Positions 10,719 to 20,640 of a stretch of 64,000 nt of DNA are shown in pieces. Under the pieces are notes generated by a model. That model had not been told where the DNA came from. It saw only the letters and a program-made list of their open reading frames with translations, and did no database searches. The stretch is from Glandiceps talaboti (taxonomy: Eukaryota > Hemichordata > Enteropneusta > Spengelidae): the NCBI RefSeq assembly GCF_964340395.1, contig NC_135551.1, positions 13,677,003 through 13,741,002 of the forward strand. Reading direction: 5' to 3'. The position numbers and the translations under genes are program-made. Each line of letters begins with the position of its first letter. Within the stretch, counting starts at the first letter, position 1.

Positions 10719-11030
10719 TCATGATTTATTGTCTTTCGTAGTAGTTCTCTTGCGTGTTTCATTTGTTCTCTTCACTTGATCTAAGTCTCTCTTTGTGTTT
10801 CTCAATCGCTCACACAATTCTACTCTAGTAAGAGAGACATATTTGCTTTTAGAATCAGTGCTTATTTTATCACCTGCCTCCTTGTCTCTTAGTCTCATTT
10901 TGGGCAAAGTTGATCTGTACTTGTAGCAACCTTCACAGCGTTCTTTAGTCACAAGCAAGTCACAGTGAACAGACAACAGTATTGTTGAATTGTACTGAAT
11001 GTCCTGACTTTGAGGTAGCGACGAAATCAC
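10719..11030 (-). CDS. Orphan ORF with Cys-x2-Cys and basic tail, possibly transposon-derived
   Basis: A 103-codon frame. It contains ERCEGCYKYRSTL (a C-x2-C pair followed by a YR motif), then a Lys/Arg-rich stretch with heptad-like spacing (VELCERLRNTKRDLDQVKR). Such CxxC-YR plus basic coiled segments occur in proteins encoded by, or derived from, DNA transposons, but I cannot name the family. No start context, intron or partner exon supports it. It may be a fragment of a longer decayed gene. Confidence 0.3.
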   Translation of the reverse strand: MISSLPQSQDIQYNSTILLSVHCDLLVTKERCEGCYKYRSTLPKMRLRDKEAGDKISTDSKSKYVSLTRVELCERLRNTKRDLDQVKRTNETRKRTTTKDNKS

Positions 11031-11278
11031 GTTTCCTAAATGCTGATAACCTATGTAGGTTTTTTTTCGCCAATTTCATCTTCAGAAGTATATACTGGCA
11101 AGAATAAATGATAAACCACAGACGTTGCATAAAATACTGCCTGGATTGATAGAGAGTGTATCATATCGCCTCAACTCATTTGTGTAGTCTTTCTTACTTC
11201 TGACCAGATACATATGTCTATTAAAGAGTAGTAGTACTGCTTGCATAGGGAGTAAGTCGTCCCTTCCTTCATCGGAGA

Positions 11279-11440
11279 TAGTGAATTCCACAATACTGTT
11301 CAGTTTTTCTGTTTGATACAACCATGCAGCCACCAACAAGAAACTGCATATGCCTCACTTCAATAGTAAGATAGTATGTTTTGCTACATTTAATCTAAAT
11401 GAAATACACTATTTAAATGTATTGCAACGCCGCATGCAGA
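11279..11440. mobile_element. Partial MITE, TATACAG-type family
   Basis: Matches the left ~160 bases of the element at 31271-31684: the GTGAATTYCACAATACTG terminus, then the TTTCTGTTTGATACAACCA and CACTTCAATAG words. The right half is absent. Confidence 0.7.
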
Positions 11441-11672
11441 TATGTTTCGTCAACCTTCCTACTTTCATGGTTCGACGTACCTCTGTTTCGACTTGATGTG
11501 CGAGGACGATCCGAGTATCGACGTCACCATGGATAGCGTAAATCCACCTATGCCATCAAGGGTCATGGACAACATGGACAACATGACATCATATAGTGTC
11601 TACATATTGTATACTACATTTTCCATGTAAGAGTTATCGTAAATTGAACGTGTTCGCGGCGATTAGTAAACT
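11441..11672. other. Short spacer, nothing recognised
   Basis: No gene or repeat recognised. Confidence 0.3.
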
Positions 11673-12690
11673 GTAGTAAAGAGAACACTTGTAGGAAAGG
11701 TCAACAACGCAAGGCTTAGTGTACACTGAATACGTCACTCTCCTTAAGAAGCTTAACGAGTGTAATTTCAGATCTGCAACATTCGTACAGTCACATAAAC
11801 GTTGGTACACAAGTAAAAAAGAATACAAAGTTTAACGCACACTCACAGTTAGGAGGTTAATTTATTGAATCAACATAAATCTCCTTTAACAAAACTCTAT
11901 TTGATGTCAAATACCACTGTGTGACACTAAAACTGGCTAATAAATAATGTCGAAGAGCCGTTCGGAGTAGGAATCTGTTGTTTTCCAAGGCTGGTGCTAA
12001 ATACTATATTGATCTGGTTATATATTACAGTTTCCTTGTATCGATAACAGAATCAACACCTTTGACTGAATAGAGTATAAGAAATGTTTGGCGATACGTG
12101 TTTTAAATTTGTATTTGAGATCTAGAGTACGAAAAATAAAGATCAATATACAACAAAACAGAAACAAGTGTATAACGATCTCAGACCGATATGTATGTCA
12201 GTCGTTAAAATCTACTTGACCGGTTCCCAGGACGTTTGTTTCTTTGTTAACGAGGTGAAAATAAAGTCGAATAGTTTCTGAGTATAATGTATTCACAAGT
12301 CATCTTTGTGTCAGGTACACCGACATTCTGAAGTTATAAGGATTTGATCCAGATTTAATATACATAAATATCATTTTTTCAGTCAACGTACGCTTGTCGT
12401 AGACATTAAGAACAGTGTACCTGATTGCTAATATACAAATGAATCATTTTAAGGCGTGTATTGATAACCACGTCAGAACAGTAAAGGGTCTTTAAAAGTC
12501 GCAGTGGCTTCCTACCCCACATAAATTCACGGTAAAATCTGCTAAACCACAGAGAAGGAAGAACTGCCTTGTCTGTGGCTAAACTGAGGACAATCACATG
12601 ACATAAAGTTGCACTTTTGTTTAAATATAGCTCCGGTTTAAAAAAATATGTTGATGTTCAGAAACTGTGCACCAATCGTGATTTTCAAAT
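11673..12690. repeat. Duplicated block 1 (partner of 14041-15002)
   Basis: About 1 kb that matches 14041-15002 in the same orientation. Shared landmarks include the AGTAAAGAGAACACTTG start, the ATGTATTCACAAGTCATCTT word and a 72-base stretch that is identical (12505-12576). No gene recognised. Confidence 0.85.
12505..12576. other. 72-bp island identical between the two duplicated blocks, copy 1
   Basis: Identical over 72 bases to 14792-14863, although the flanks differ by many substitutions and indels. On the minus strand it includes TGTGGTTT (12551-12544, RUNX word) close to TTCCTTCT (inverse of an ETS GGAA core). An open frame crosses both copies, so a small exon is also possible. Confidence 0.5.
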
Positions 12691-13128
12691 CACATGTGTC
12701 ATATACAACTTGTTATTTAGCGTTTACACGAATGAATAATTTACATAATTAATAGGTAACTAGGCTACATCTTAAGATTGCACATATAATTTAAATATAC
12801 ATCAACCATACGAAAGCGCAAGGTATTGGTTTTAATAATGCATTTGCATGGTTAATTATTTTCGATACTTAGGCAAGCTTCAAATTTCACTTAATTTGGC
12901 ACATCAATTGATGATAATCGCAATGTTTGATATAGTTTGCTGATATAGCTTTTACCTTCTATAAGTGAAGATTATGTTTCTCAGATGTATGTCTTTTTTG
13001 TCTGTGTTATCGTTTTCTCAAAAACGGTTTGCTGGCTCAATTCAAAAGAAATTTGGTGCAAACACTTCTAATTGTAATGGCTAGAATTGATACGGTTTTG
13101 GTAAACTTACTGTGAATATTAAAACAAT

Positions 13129-13330
13129 GTGGTATTTGCATTTAACTTTTTTCGCGACCCCCCCCCCCCCCCCACACACACACACCCGTTGGGTGTACCA
13201 ATGGCCAACTCAGGTAGGGTGTGCGACCAGTGCTGCCAACCGCCGCGGTCGGACGCCACTTTTAACAAATTTCGAATTATAAACATCAATTATACGTACA
13301 TGTTATATAGTGATTAGGGAGCCGTCATTA
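13129..13330. repeat. C-tract/CA-tract repeat, copy 1
   Basis: GCGACC followed by a long C-run and CA-run, then a block (AATGGCCAACTC...GCCAACCGCC) that is matched at about 20280-20400. Dispersed repeat of unknown class. Confidence 0.6.
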
Positions 13331-13632
13331 TTTACGGTTGGGGGGGGGGGTTCGGAGGAATTGGTTAATAAGAAGTGGAAATTCAACTGACCCCCCCCCC
13401 CCATCCTACAGGAAAAAAAATCAATGACACCCCCCACCTGACTTTACAAATTGGGATACCCCCCCCCCCCCGTTTCCATTATATACATGAAGTGGTGGGT
13501 ATTAAAGAGAGGAAATTATATTATTTATATTGCTACAATTGTAGCATTTGAACATGAACATAACAAAATAATGATCAAACTTAGTAGTGTAGTTGGAGAA
13601 ACAACTTAAGTTCAGTGTGTATAGTCAGAAAA

Positions 13633-13671
<39 letters not shown>

Positions 13672-14040
13672 TGAACAAAATAAATTTTAAAGTCAAAATC
13701 CACTGTACCAATCATAATGATAACTTGATGTGGATATTACCAATATGTGTTTTTTTTTTAGATGTAATTGTTTTTTAAGTGTTTGGCTGATGCTATTGAC
13801 TGCATGCAGGGTTGAGGGTTTCTTTCGAATTCTTCAGGGTAATGAAAGTTTTATGATCTGTACAAGTACCAGTTGTTTTACAGTATACAGTAAATGTAAT
13901 ATGTACATAATTTCTCACACCACTTAATTCAAATTTTATTGGAAAAACAGTTTTTGCAGAAGGAATTTCTTACATTTACACATAATTATATCAGTATTTT
14001 ACACAAATATATAACAAAGTTTATATTTTATTTGTTTTTT
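13331..14040. other. Low-complexity stretch with several C- and G-tracts
   Basis: Contains a G10 at about 13340, C-tracts near 13391 and 13459 and a (TG)n(CG)n microsatellite at about 13633-13668. No gene recognised. Confidence 0.5.
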
Positions 14041-15002
14041 AAAGTAAAGAGAACACTTGACAGAATACTGAAAAGGTCAACAACGCAATTGTACACTGAT
14101 GACGTCATAGTACGTCACTTTCCTTAACAAGTGTAATTACAGTTTCAGATCCGCAACATTCGTAAAGTCACATATACGTTGGTACACAATTAAACAAATA
14201 CAAAGTTTAACACACACTCACAGTAACTAAATTTATTGAATCAACATAAATCTCCTTTAACATAACTCTTGATGTCAAATACCACACTAAAACTGGTTAA
14301 TAAATTATATATATTACAATTTCCATTAAATATAAGTATAAATAATGTTTGGCGATACGTGATTAAATTTGTATTTGAGATCTAGTATATATAATAGAGT
14401 ACAACAACAACAAAAAGATCGATATACAACAGAACAGAGACGTGTTTTAATACAGAACGGTCTCAGACTGATATCTATGTCAGTCGTTAAAATCTACTTG
14501 ATTCAGGGTCGTTTGTTTCTTTAATTTGTTAGCATGAGGAGAAAATAAAGTCGAGTAGTTTCTAAGTATAATGTATTCACAAGTCATCTTTGTGTCAGGT
14601 ACACCGATATTCTGAAGGGTTTTTTTAAGGACAGATCACGATTTAACATACGTAAATATTTTTTCAGTCAGCGTACGCGTGTCGTAGAAATGAAGAACAG
14701 TGTACAGTGAAAGGGTTATTGCTAATATATCAATGAATCATTGTGTATTGATAACCACATCAGAATAGTAAGAGGTCTTTAAATACCTCAATGGCTTCCT
14801 ACCCCACATAAATTCACGGTAAAATCTGCTAAACCACAGAGAAGGAAGAACTGCCTTGTCTGTAGCTAAACTAAGGACAGTCACATCACAAAAAGTTGCA
14901 CCTTTGATTATAATGTTACAGTACAGAAACTTCAAGAATATAGCTCCTGTTAAAAAATATGTTAATGTTTAGAAACTGTGCACCCAATCGTGATTTTCAA
15001 AC
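14041..15002. repeat. Duplicated block 2 (partner of 11673-12690)
   Basis: See the partner block. It lies between the two cluster segments, directly followed by the block shared with 4559-5807. Confidence 0.85.
14792..14863. other. 72-bp island identical between the two duplicated blocks, copy 2
   Basis: Second copy of the island at 12505-12576. The RUNX-like word is at 14831-14838. Confidence 0.5.
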
Positions 15003-15074
15003 ACCACCAAATGTATTTTTGGTTTTTCCTTTCAAATCTTTCCATACTTTATCCCTATAAGGATTGGAGGAAAA

Positions 15075-16542
15075 CTTTGGAAAATAAAACCTATGATTAA
15101 AGCAATAAATTGCTGATGCCTCCCCATCTCAACTTTGATTAAAATTGAGTGGGAATACATGATTACATATATGTAAAGAATTTACTTCAAATGAACAAAA
15201 TCCCCAAATGATGAACTAGTATTTTACGATCCATCTTACTTTAAAGAATATTCTGTGAAATATATTGTGTTGAAATATGAAATTGGAAACACACATTTCA
15301 AGTATAAATCGGTAACTCCTATAAGGTATATATCGTGGCATATGCACTGACGTGTACAGCATACACACTTTATCTTAAACGCGTTTTCTGCATAATTGTA
15401 ATATATCAATGCCGTTATTTCAATAATTTGATTTTTATAGAGTCGCTCAATATTAAGATATTTCTGATTATGATAAACATATATGTTATCGATTTAATTT
15501 TTTTTCTCGAATGAAATGCAATTTATGACACTAAAACATTGTAATATTTGTTGTTTACAAAATTCTCTTTCGGATAAACATTATTCTGAATAAAAATCAA
15601 GTAAATACCATACAAAAGGAAACATTTGAAGTATTAATTCAAATTCGGAAGTAAAAATTATTGACATTTACAACATTCGTGTAGTACCGTATAGATATGA
15701 AAAATAACAAACAAACAAACAAGTTACTGTGCTATTAAGTAGCGGGCTTGGTTGGACCAGTTGCAAAATGATTCGTGGCATATTTATTTTCACTGATACT
15801 GTATTTACAATAATAGCCTCTTAATGACTTCTTCTTTTTTTCTAAATAAACAAAAACAGTTAATTTTCTTTTTCATCTCATTAAAGGCGGGTTAGAGACT
15901 TTTGTATACCTACATCCATTCATCAGTTCAGAATGTGACAAATTGAAATGTCTTCGTGTCAAACCTCCACTCCATCGCTGGCAACTAGATAATGTGATAT
16001 TGACTGTGAGGGGCAATTTGCAATTTCATGCATAGAGGCTGAAGGACATTTGGTCACTCTCGTATGTATCAGAATGCAACATCACGTGACACAAAAAAAA
16101 AACAGAGCAAAATGTCAACGTGGAACTTTTGAAAATAATATTCTTTCTAAATCTGTCATTTATCTTGGAGACTATTGTAAATCCAGAATATACGTTTTTT
16201 TATTGAAATAATGATATTGCCCCCCCCCCCACACACACACACAATCGTAGACGTGTGGGTTCTACTTTCTAAGATTCTTGTTACCAGTAATCACTTAGTA
16301 AACAAACTTGGATAATTCCTTGGATAATTCCTTGGATAATCCTTGGATAATATATTCCTCGTCTGTTTTAATCAAAAGTATGAATCCATTTAAAATGATA
16401 TAGTACTTGATATTAAATTTTATGTAAGAAATTAGGAAAATAAACTTAGATGCAGTCAATCTACAATGTTCAAATAACTCAAGTGTTACTAGATATAATA
16501 CTTAGGCATGGTACAATGATTTCGATACACTTTGTACAGAGA
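15075..16542. repeat. Downstream block of receptor C (partner of 4559-5807)
   Basis: Matches 4559-5807 in order. It contains an extra ~250 bases at 15740-16010 and a short tandem TTGGATAATTCC repeat (about 4 units) at 16308-16355. Probably 3' UTR and flank of receptor C. Confidence 0.8.
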
Positions 16543-17264
16543 TCAAATATCTAATTCAGCATACACAGTCGCTTCGTCTGGTTTGACCTCTTTCTTTGTA
16601 CTAAGTCGTGTTTCTACGCTTGATAGATCTAATTCAGCGTAAGTCAACCCCTCCACATTTTTCATCGGTGTAGTCTTTTCAGCTTCGTCTAACCTTTCAC
16701 CTTTGTCATTTTCACTATTGTTAAAAGTCACGACGTCTCTATCGCCATTTGCATTAATTGCACCTTCCTGAGTTATAGTTTGTCTTGGCTCGGTCTTCTT
16801 CTTCATTGGCTTAGCGTACATACCTTCCAAGTTGTCCTCGTTAGAAAGGGATCCATCTCGTTCGGTATTATCTTCGTCACTACCAACAGTTTCTTCTTCA
16901 GGTCTATTTGTTCTGTTCTTTATTTGTAACTCGACAGCAACAGAGGCTGTACTGATGGTGGAATCACGGTCATTTTGAATAGCTAGGTTAACAGTTGCAT
17001 GTGCTGCTGTGGACGAATTAATGTTATCCCCACCATTTGTAATTGTGTCGTAGTCGTTCTCAAGGCTTTCTTGACCTTGATGGGATTTTAGTGACGTAGG
17101 ACGTGATTGTCGGTTTTTCACTACACACGTGATAATTATTATTATAATAACAATTACCAGTACTCCAGCACCAGCAGCACCACCTGCGATTATTGGAATA
17201 TTGTCCCCTTGATTGTTTGGTGAAGGGTTGAGAGGTCTCAGAGTACTGCCTTTTGAGTTAGTCG

Positions 17265-17307
<43 letters not shown>

Positions 17308-18348
17308 GTCTGATGATCTATCACCAGTTGATTCCAAAAACTTAGTTGATGTATAGCTCGTACTTCTTCCTGGCCTTGATTGATTTACAGTCAGGACAGG
17401 TACATTTTCAGTTGAAATAAACCTGCTACTACTAGAACTAGCTGTGTCAGTCATTGGTTGGATTGCCACCGTGATTGGTTCATGTTTAACATTAAATGGT
17501 CCAATTGTACATTTCTTATTACTGGACGAATCAGACTGGTTGCTGTATATAATATGGTAAGTAAATGTCAAGTCTTGAAATTCATTTATCTGTGGAATCC
17601 AGTCATATTGGACATTATAGTAACCACTTTCAATTTCTGTCCAGGTTGTAGACAATGCAACTCCTTCCGTTTGATCACTACGCTTCAAGTGAATATATGG
17701 CATAGAGTCATTCACTTCAGCTCGACATATCAACTGTACTGTTTCATTTGTTATCACTGTGATTGGTTTCATAGGATAAGTTACATTGATAGTATGTCCA
17801 CTACTGATAGCAAAAGAACATAATGGATACTGTATGATATTCACAGTCGCTATACGTGACCATCCACCAGGTATGACAGTACCATTTGACCATCTCACTA
17901 CACACTGATATAGACCACTGTCCATTGCAGCAGTATCACGTGTTATAGCTGCAATAAGCAAGGAATATACCGAATCATCTTGGTGATCAACTATTGTGTA
18001 CCTTGCACGATCTACCAGCTCACTTTGGTTACCACGCCAAGTATAAGCATCACTGATATATTCGTTATTCTTCACCCACGATACTACTTGGTTCGGTTGA
18101 AGTGACGAAGACACAATACAGTTTATGACAAATGATGTAGTTTCAACACTTCCGTGTGTAAACTCCCGTATTTCGTCTTCTGGTTCATTATTAAACACAT
18201 CAGATTCAGCATTCGTTGTTGAAGTAATCATATTCACAATCAGACAAATTATGAGTACGTTCAACTTGATATAGATGCAACCCATTTCGTACGGTTTAAA
18301 ACTGCTATCGTACTGAGTTGTATGTAGCCACTGTATCGTAGGTCGCAT
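16543..18348 (-). CDS. Receptor C: two-Ig-domain receptor with poly-Thr stalk and ITIM tail
   Basis: Intronless paralogue, 601 aa from the first Met. The likely start is the Met at 18285 (residue 22), followed by the hydrophobic KLNVLIICLIV signal core. Ig1 keeps C77, W91 and C149 with a DSGLYQC motif. Ig2 keeps C208 and the extra C176/C280 pair, but has Tyr264 where A and B have the F-strand Cys and Leu where they have the core Trp, so its fold is probably altered. Ig3 is absent, replaced by a Ser/Thr stalk with a run of 16 Thr encoded by a microsatellite. A helix at 386-409 precedes a tail homologous to A with YDTI (Y433), YAKP (Y511), LTYAEL (Y570) and TVYAEL (Y596). The VAYATI motif of A is here AAHATV, with the Tyr lost. 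An inhibitory role is inferred from the ITIMs. Confidence 0.9.
17263..17307. repeat. Coding (GTT)n microsatellite
   Basis: Read on the minus strand as consecutive ACA codons, it gives the poly-threonine stalk of receptor C. Length variation would change stalk length without a frameshift. Confidence 0.9.
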
Positions 18349-18357
18349 TCAATATTT

Positions 18358-18379
18358 ATTTCCTTATCCGGGACTTCAA
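18358..18379 (-). promoter_or_regulatory. GATA/ETS words with decayed kappa-B word upstream of receptor C
   Basis: The + strand reads TTTCCTTATCCGGGACTTCAA. The ETS core and CTTATC (18363-18368) are kept relative to A and B, but the kappa-B word has changed at its 3' end (GGGACTTCAA). Confidence 0.45.
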
Positions 18380-20640
18380 CTTTGCAAACAATGCATATTT
18401 AAATTAAATTCAGCATTATACTTTAGATTTCCTATGCGTGCAAAAAATATTGGCAAATTACGGTGGTTTTTTTTTTTTTTTTTTTTGCTTTTTTGTTTGT
18501 TTGTTTGTTTGTTTGTTTGTTTGTTTGTTTGTTTGTTAACACACGTTTTGTTAGGTTCAATTACTTCCTCGTAATATCATACATCATGAATTGTATGATT
18601 GATTCACGTAAACGTATTTTTGGAAAATATATTTGCGACAAATCAAACCAAATTGATTTTTGGGCCTACACCCAAAAAACAGCTCCCTCAACGGGCATCA
18701 AGATTTCGACCTGTTTCTGTACAGTGCTTCGTAAGGCCAAAAAAAGGAGAAATAATTATTTCTGGTTAGGACAGTTGTTTAAAGGGGTACGACGACGCGA
18801 ATGTTTTTTATTATTCTCAATAAACCTAGCCTATCGCTCAATCTTCTATGTATTGTAGTAATACTGTTCTTTTTAATTAGACTTTTATAGAGCAAGTGTG
18901 TATGTGACGCAGATATCATTTGCCTGTTCATGATTGGCTCTACAGTTGTCTTCATGTCACTGAAATTGAGGGGGAGGGGGGGGGTATTTTTGTGTTTCTC
19001 CCCCGGATCTGCAGACTGCATGGGTTTGACAAACACGAAAAAAAAAGACTGGCGCGAGGGATTTTAAGTGATACGCATGCTGACCAGAAACATTTTTTTT
19101 TGGGGGGGGGGGGTGCTAATGTCTCTTCTCATGGTGAGTAGGTTATGGCAGTCTGGAATGGTCACTGATTTAGGATGCTCAGTAGAACTAACTCAGAAAT
19201 AATTAATAAGGTAGTCACGAATGCTCTACCAGTTATTAATATTCAGTTCATCAGCTACGCTTGTCAATTGGTTAAACGACAGCCATTCGCATCTTGATGA
19301 ACTCTAGATCTGTCAGATTGAGTATAAGATTTACGGCTTGGAGTACTATTTAATTCCGCTTGAGAGGTTGATAGAAATAAAAGTATGCCACCGAAATAGT
19401 ACATATCATGTGAGTGTACTAGTTCGGCTAATGATACGGTATATGTGAATTCAGGCGGATATTCACGAGCGATCGATTGTTCTAGATCTGTCGGTGACTA
19501 TATATTAAGAAATCATTGATACGCGTTATAGAACAGTTTGCGCTAATTCGAGTCGAGAATTCGTTACAAAGACAACACAAACTCTAGAAAAATTCAACTG
19601 TTTAGATCACGTAATGGTAGAAATCGAGCATCTTTCAAATTGTAGCACAATGGCAGACATCGCAATAGGTCACCATATTGTTGCCGTAATAATACAAAAT
19701 TGTCAAATTTCCTTATAAGAACTTCTCAATTATATATTTCGATTTTAGCAGTATAAATGAACCGGGTTTTTAAAAATCGGCACAAAATGCTCTTCCTCTA
19801 GCAAAGGCCACGTAACCGTTCATGATCACAGGATATTTTAGATAAAAAACAAAGGTATTCTAATTGAAAACACTGAGGACAACAACTTAACATGCATTGT
19901 CAACATCAAAAGTAAAAACAAAGGTATTCAACATGGGTATGTTGAGGGCAACATTCAATGTCATCCAACTTGGTTCCATCACGCACGTACTCAGTTTATC
20001 GCGTTCTGAGACCAAACGCAGAGGAGCTGAGAGGGGTGCACCCCGGGGGGTGCACCCATGTGACCGAATCGAATCCCTGGAGGACATTGCATAACCTCTA
20101 TGCGAAAGGTATACAATTAGTGAGCGGGTGAAAGTATGCTTGTTTGTGCATGTCCTACATCAATCATGTCTCATTGTACCATATGGGGTCGACATAGTGT
20201 TATAGTTCCATAGGCATAACATGATATACATATGCCCTGCGCATGGCGTGTGATGCGTCCGTCACTCGATTCTGACTTGTCACGCGACCCCCCACCCCCG
20301 GGGCGGTATCAGTGGCCAGCTCTGGTAGGGGTGAGCAATCTGCAGTGCCGCCAACCGCCACTTTAAACCCATATTGAGTAAACATACTATACTATACGTT
20401 ATATAGTCCATGGAGTATGTCCTTATAAGTTATACCTTCATTAAATGGGATTAGAGCTCTTCGCCAGGCTTGGACCCCCCCCCCCCCCCCCCCCAATGCG
20501 TGGAGCGTGTACGTAATGTACACAACAGCCACACTAGTAGAGCTGCATATATGCATGCATGGATATAATGGAGGTGGGTATAGCACAGCATTCATGTGGT
20601 GGAATATGAGACATTTTCAACACAAACATTAATTGGGTTT
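18380..20640. other. Upstream flank of receptor C and spacer, no clear gene
   Basis: Contains a poly-T plus (TTTG)n tract (about 18465-18537), G-tracts near 18970 and 19100, a segment at 19690-19810 resembling 7100-7220, a repeat at 20280-20400 shared with 13150-13320, and a C-tract at 20467-20494. Small open frames here have no recognisable product. Confidence 0.5.
20280..20400. repeat. C-tract repeat, copy 2
   Basis: Matches 13150-13320, including the GCCAACCGCC word and the ACGTTATATAGT end. Confidence 0.6.

Noticed and set aside
18463-18858. 131-codon + strand frame upstream of receptor C
   Set aside because: Begins in poly-T/(TTTG)n low-complexity DNA, giving artificial Phe/Val/Cys repeats.
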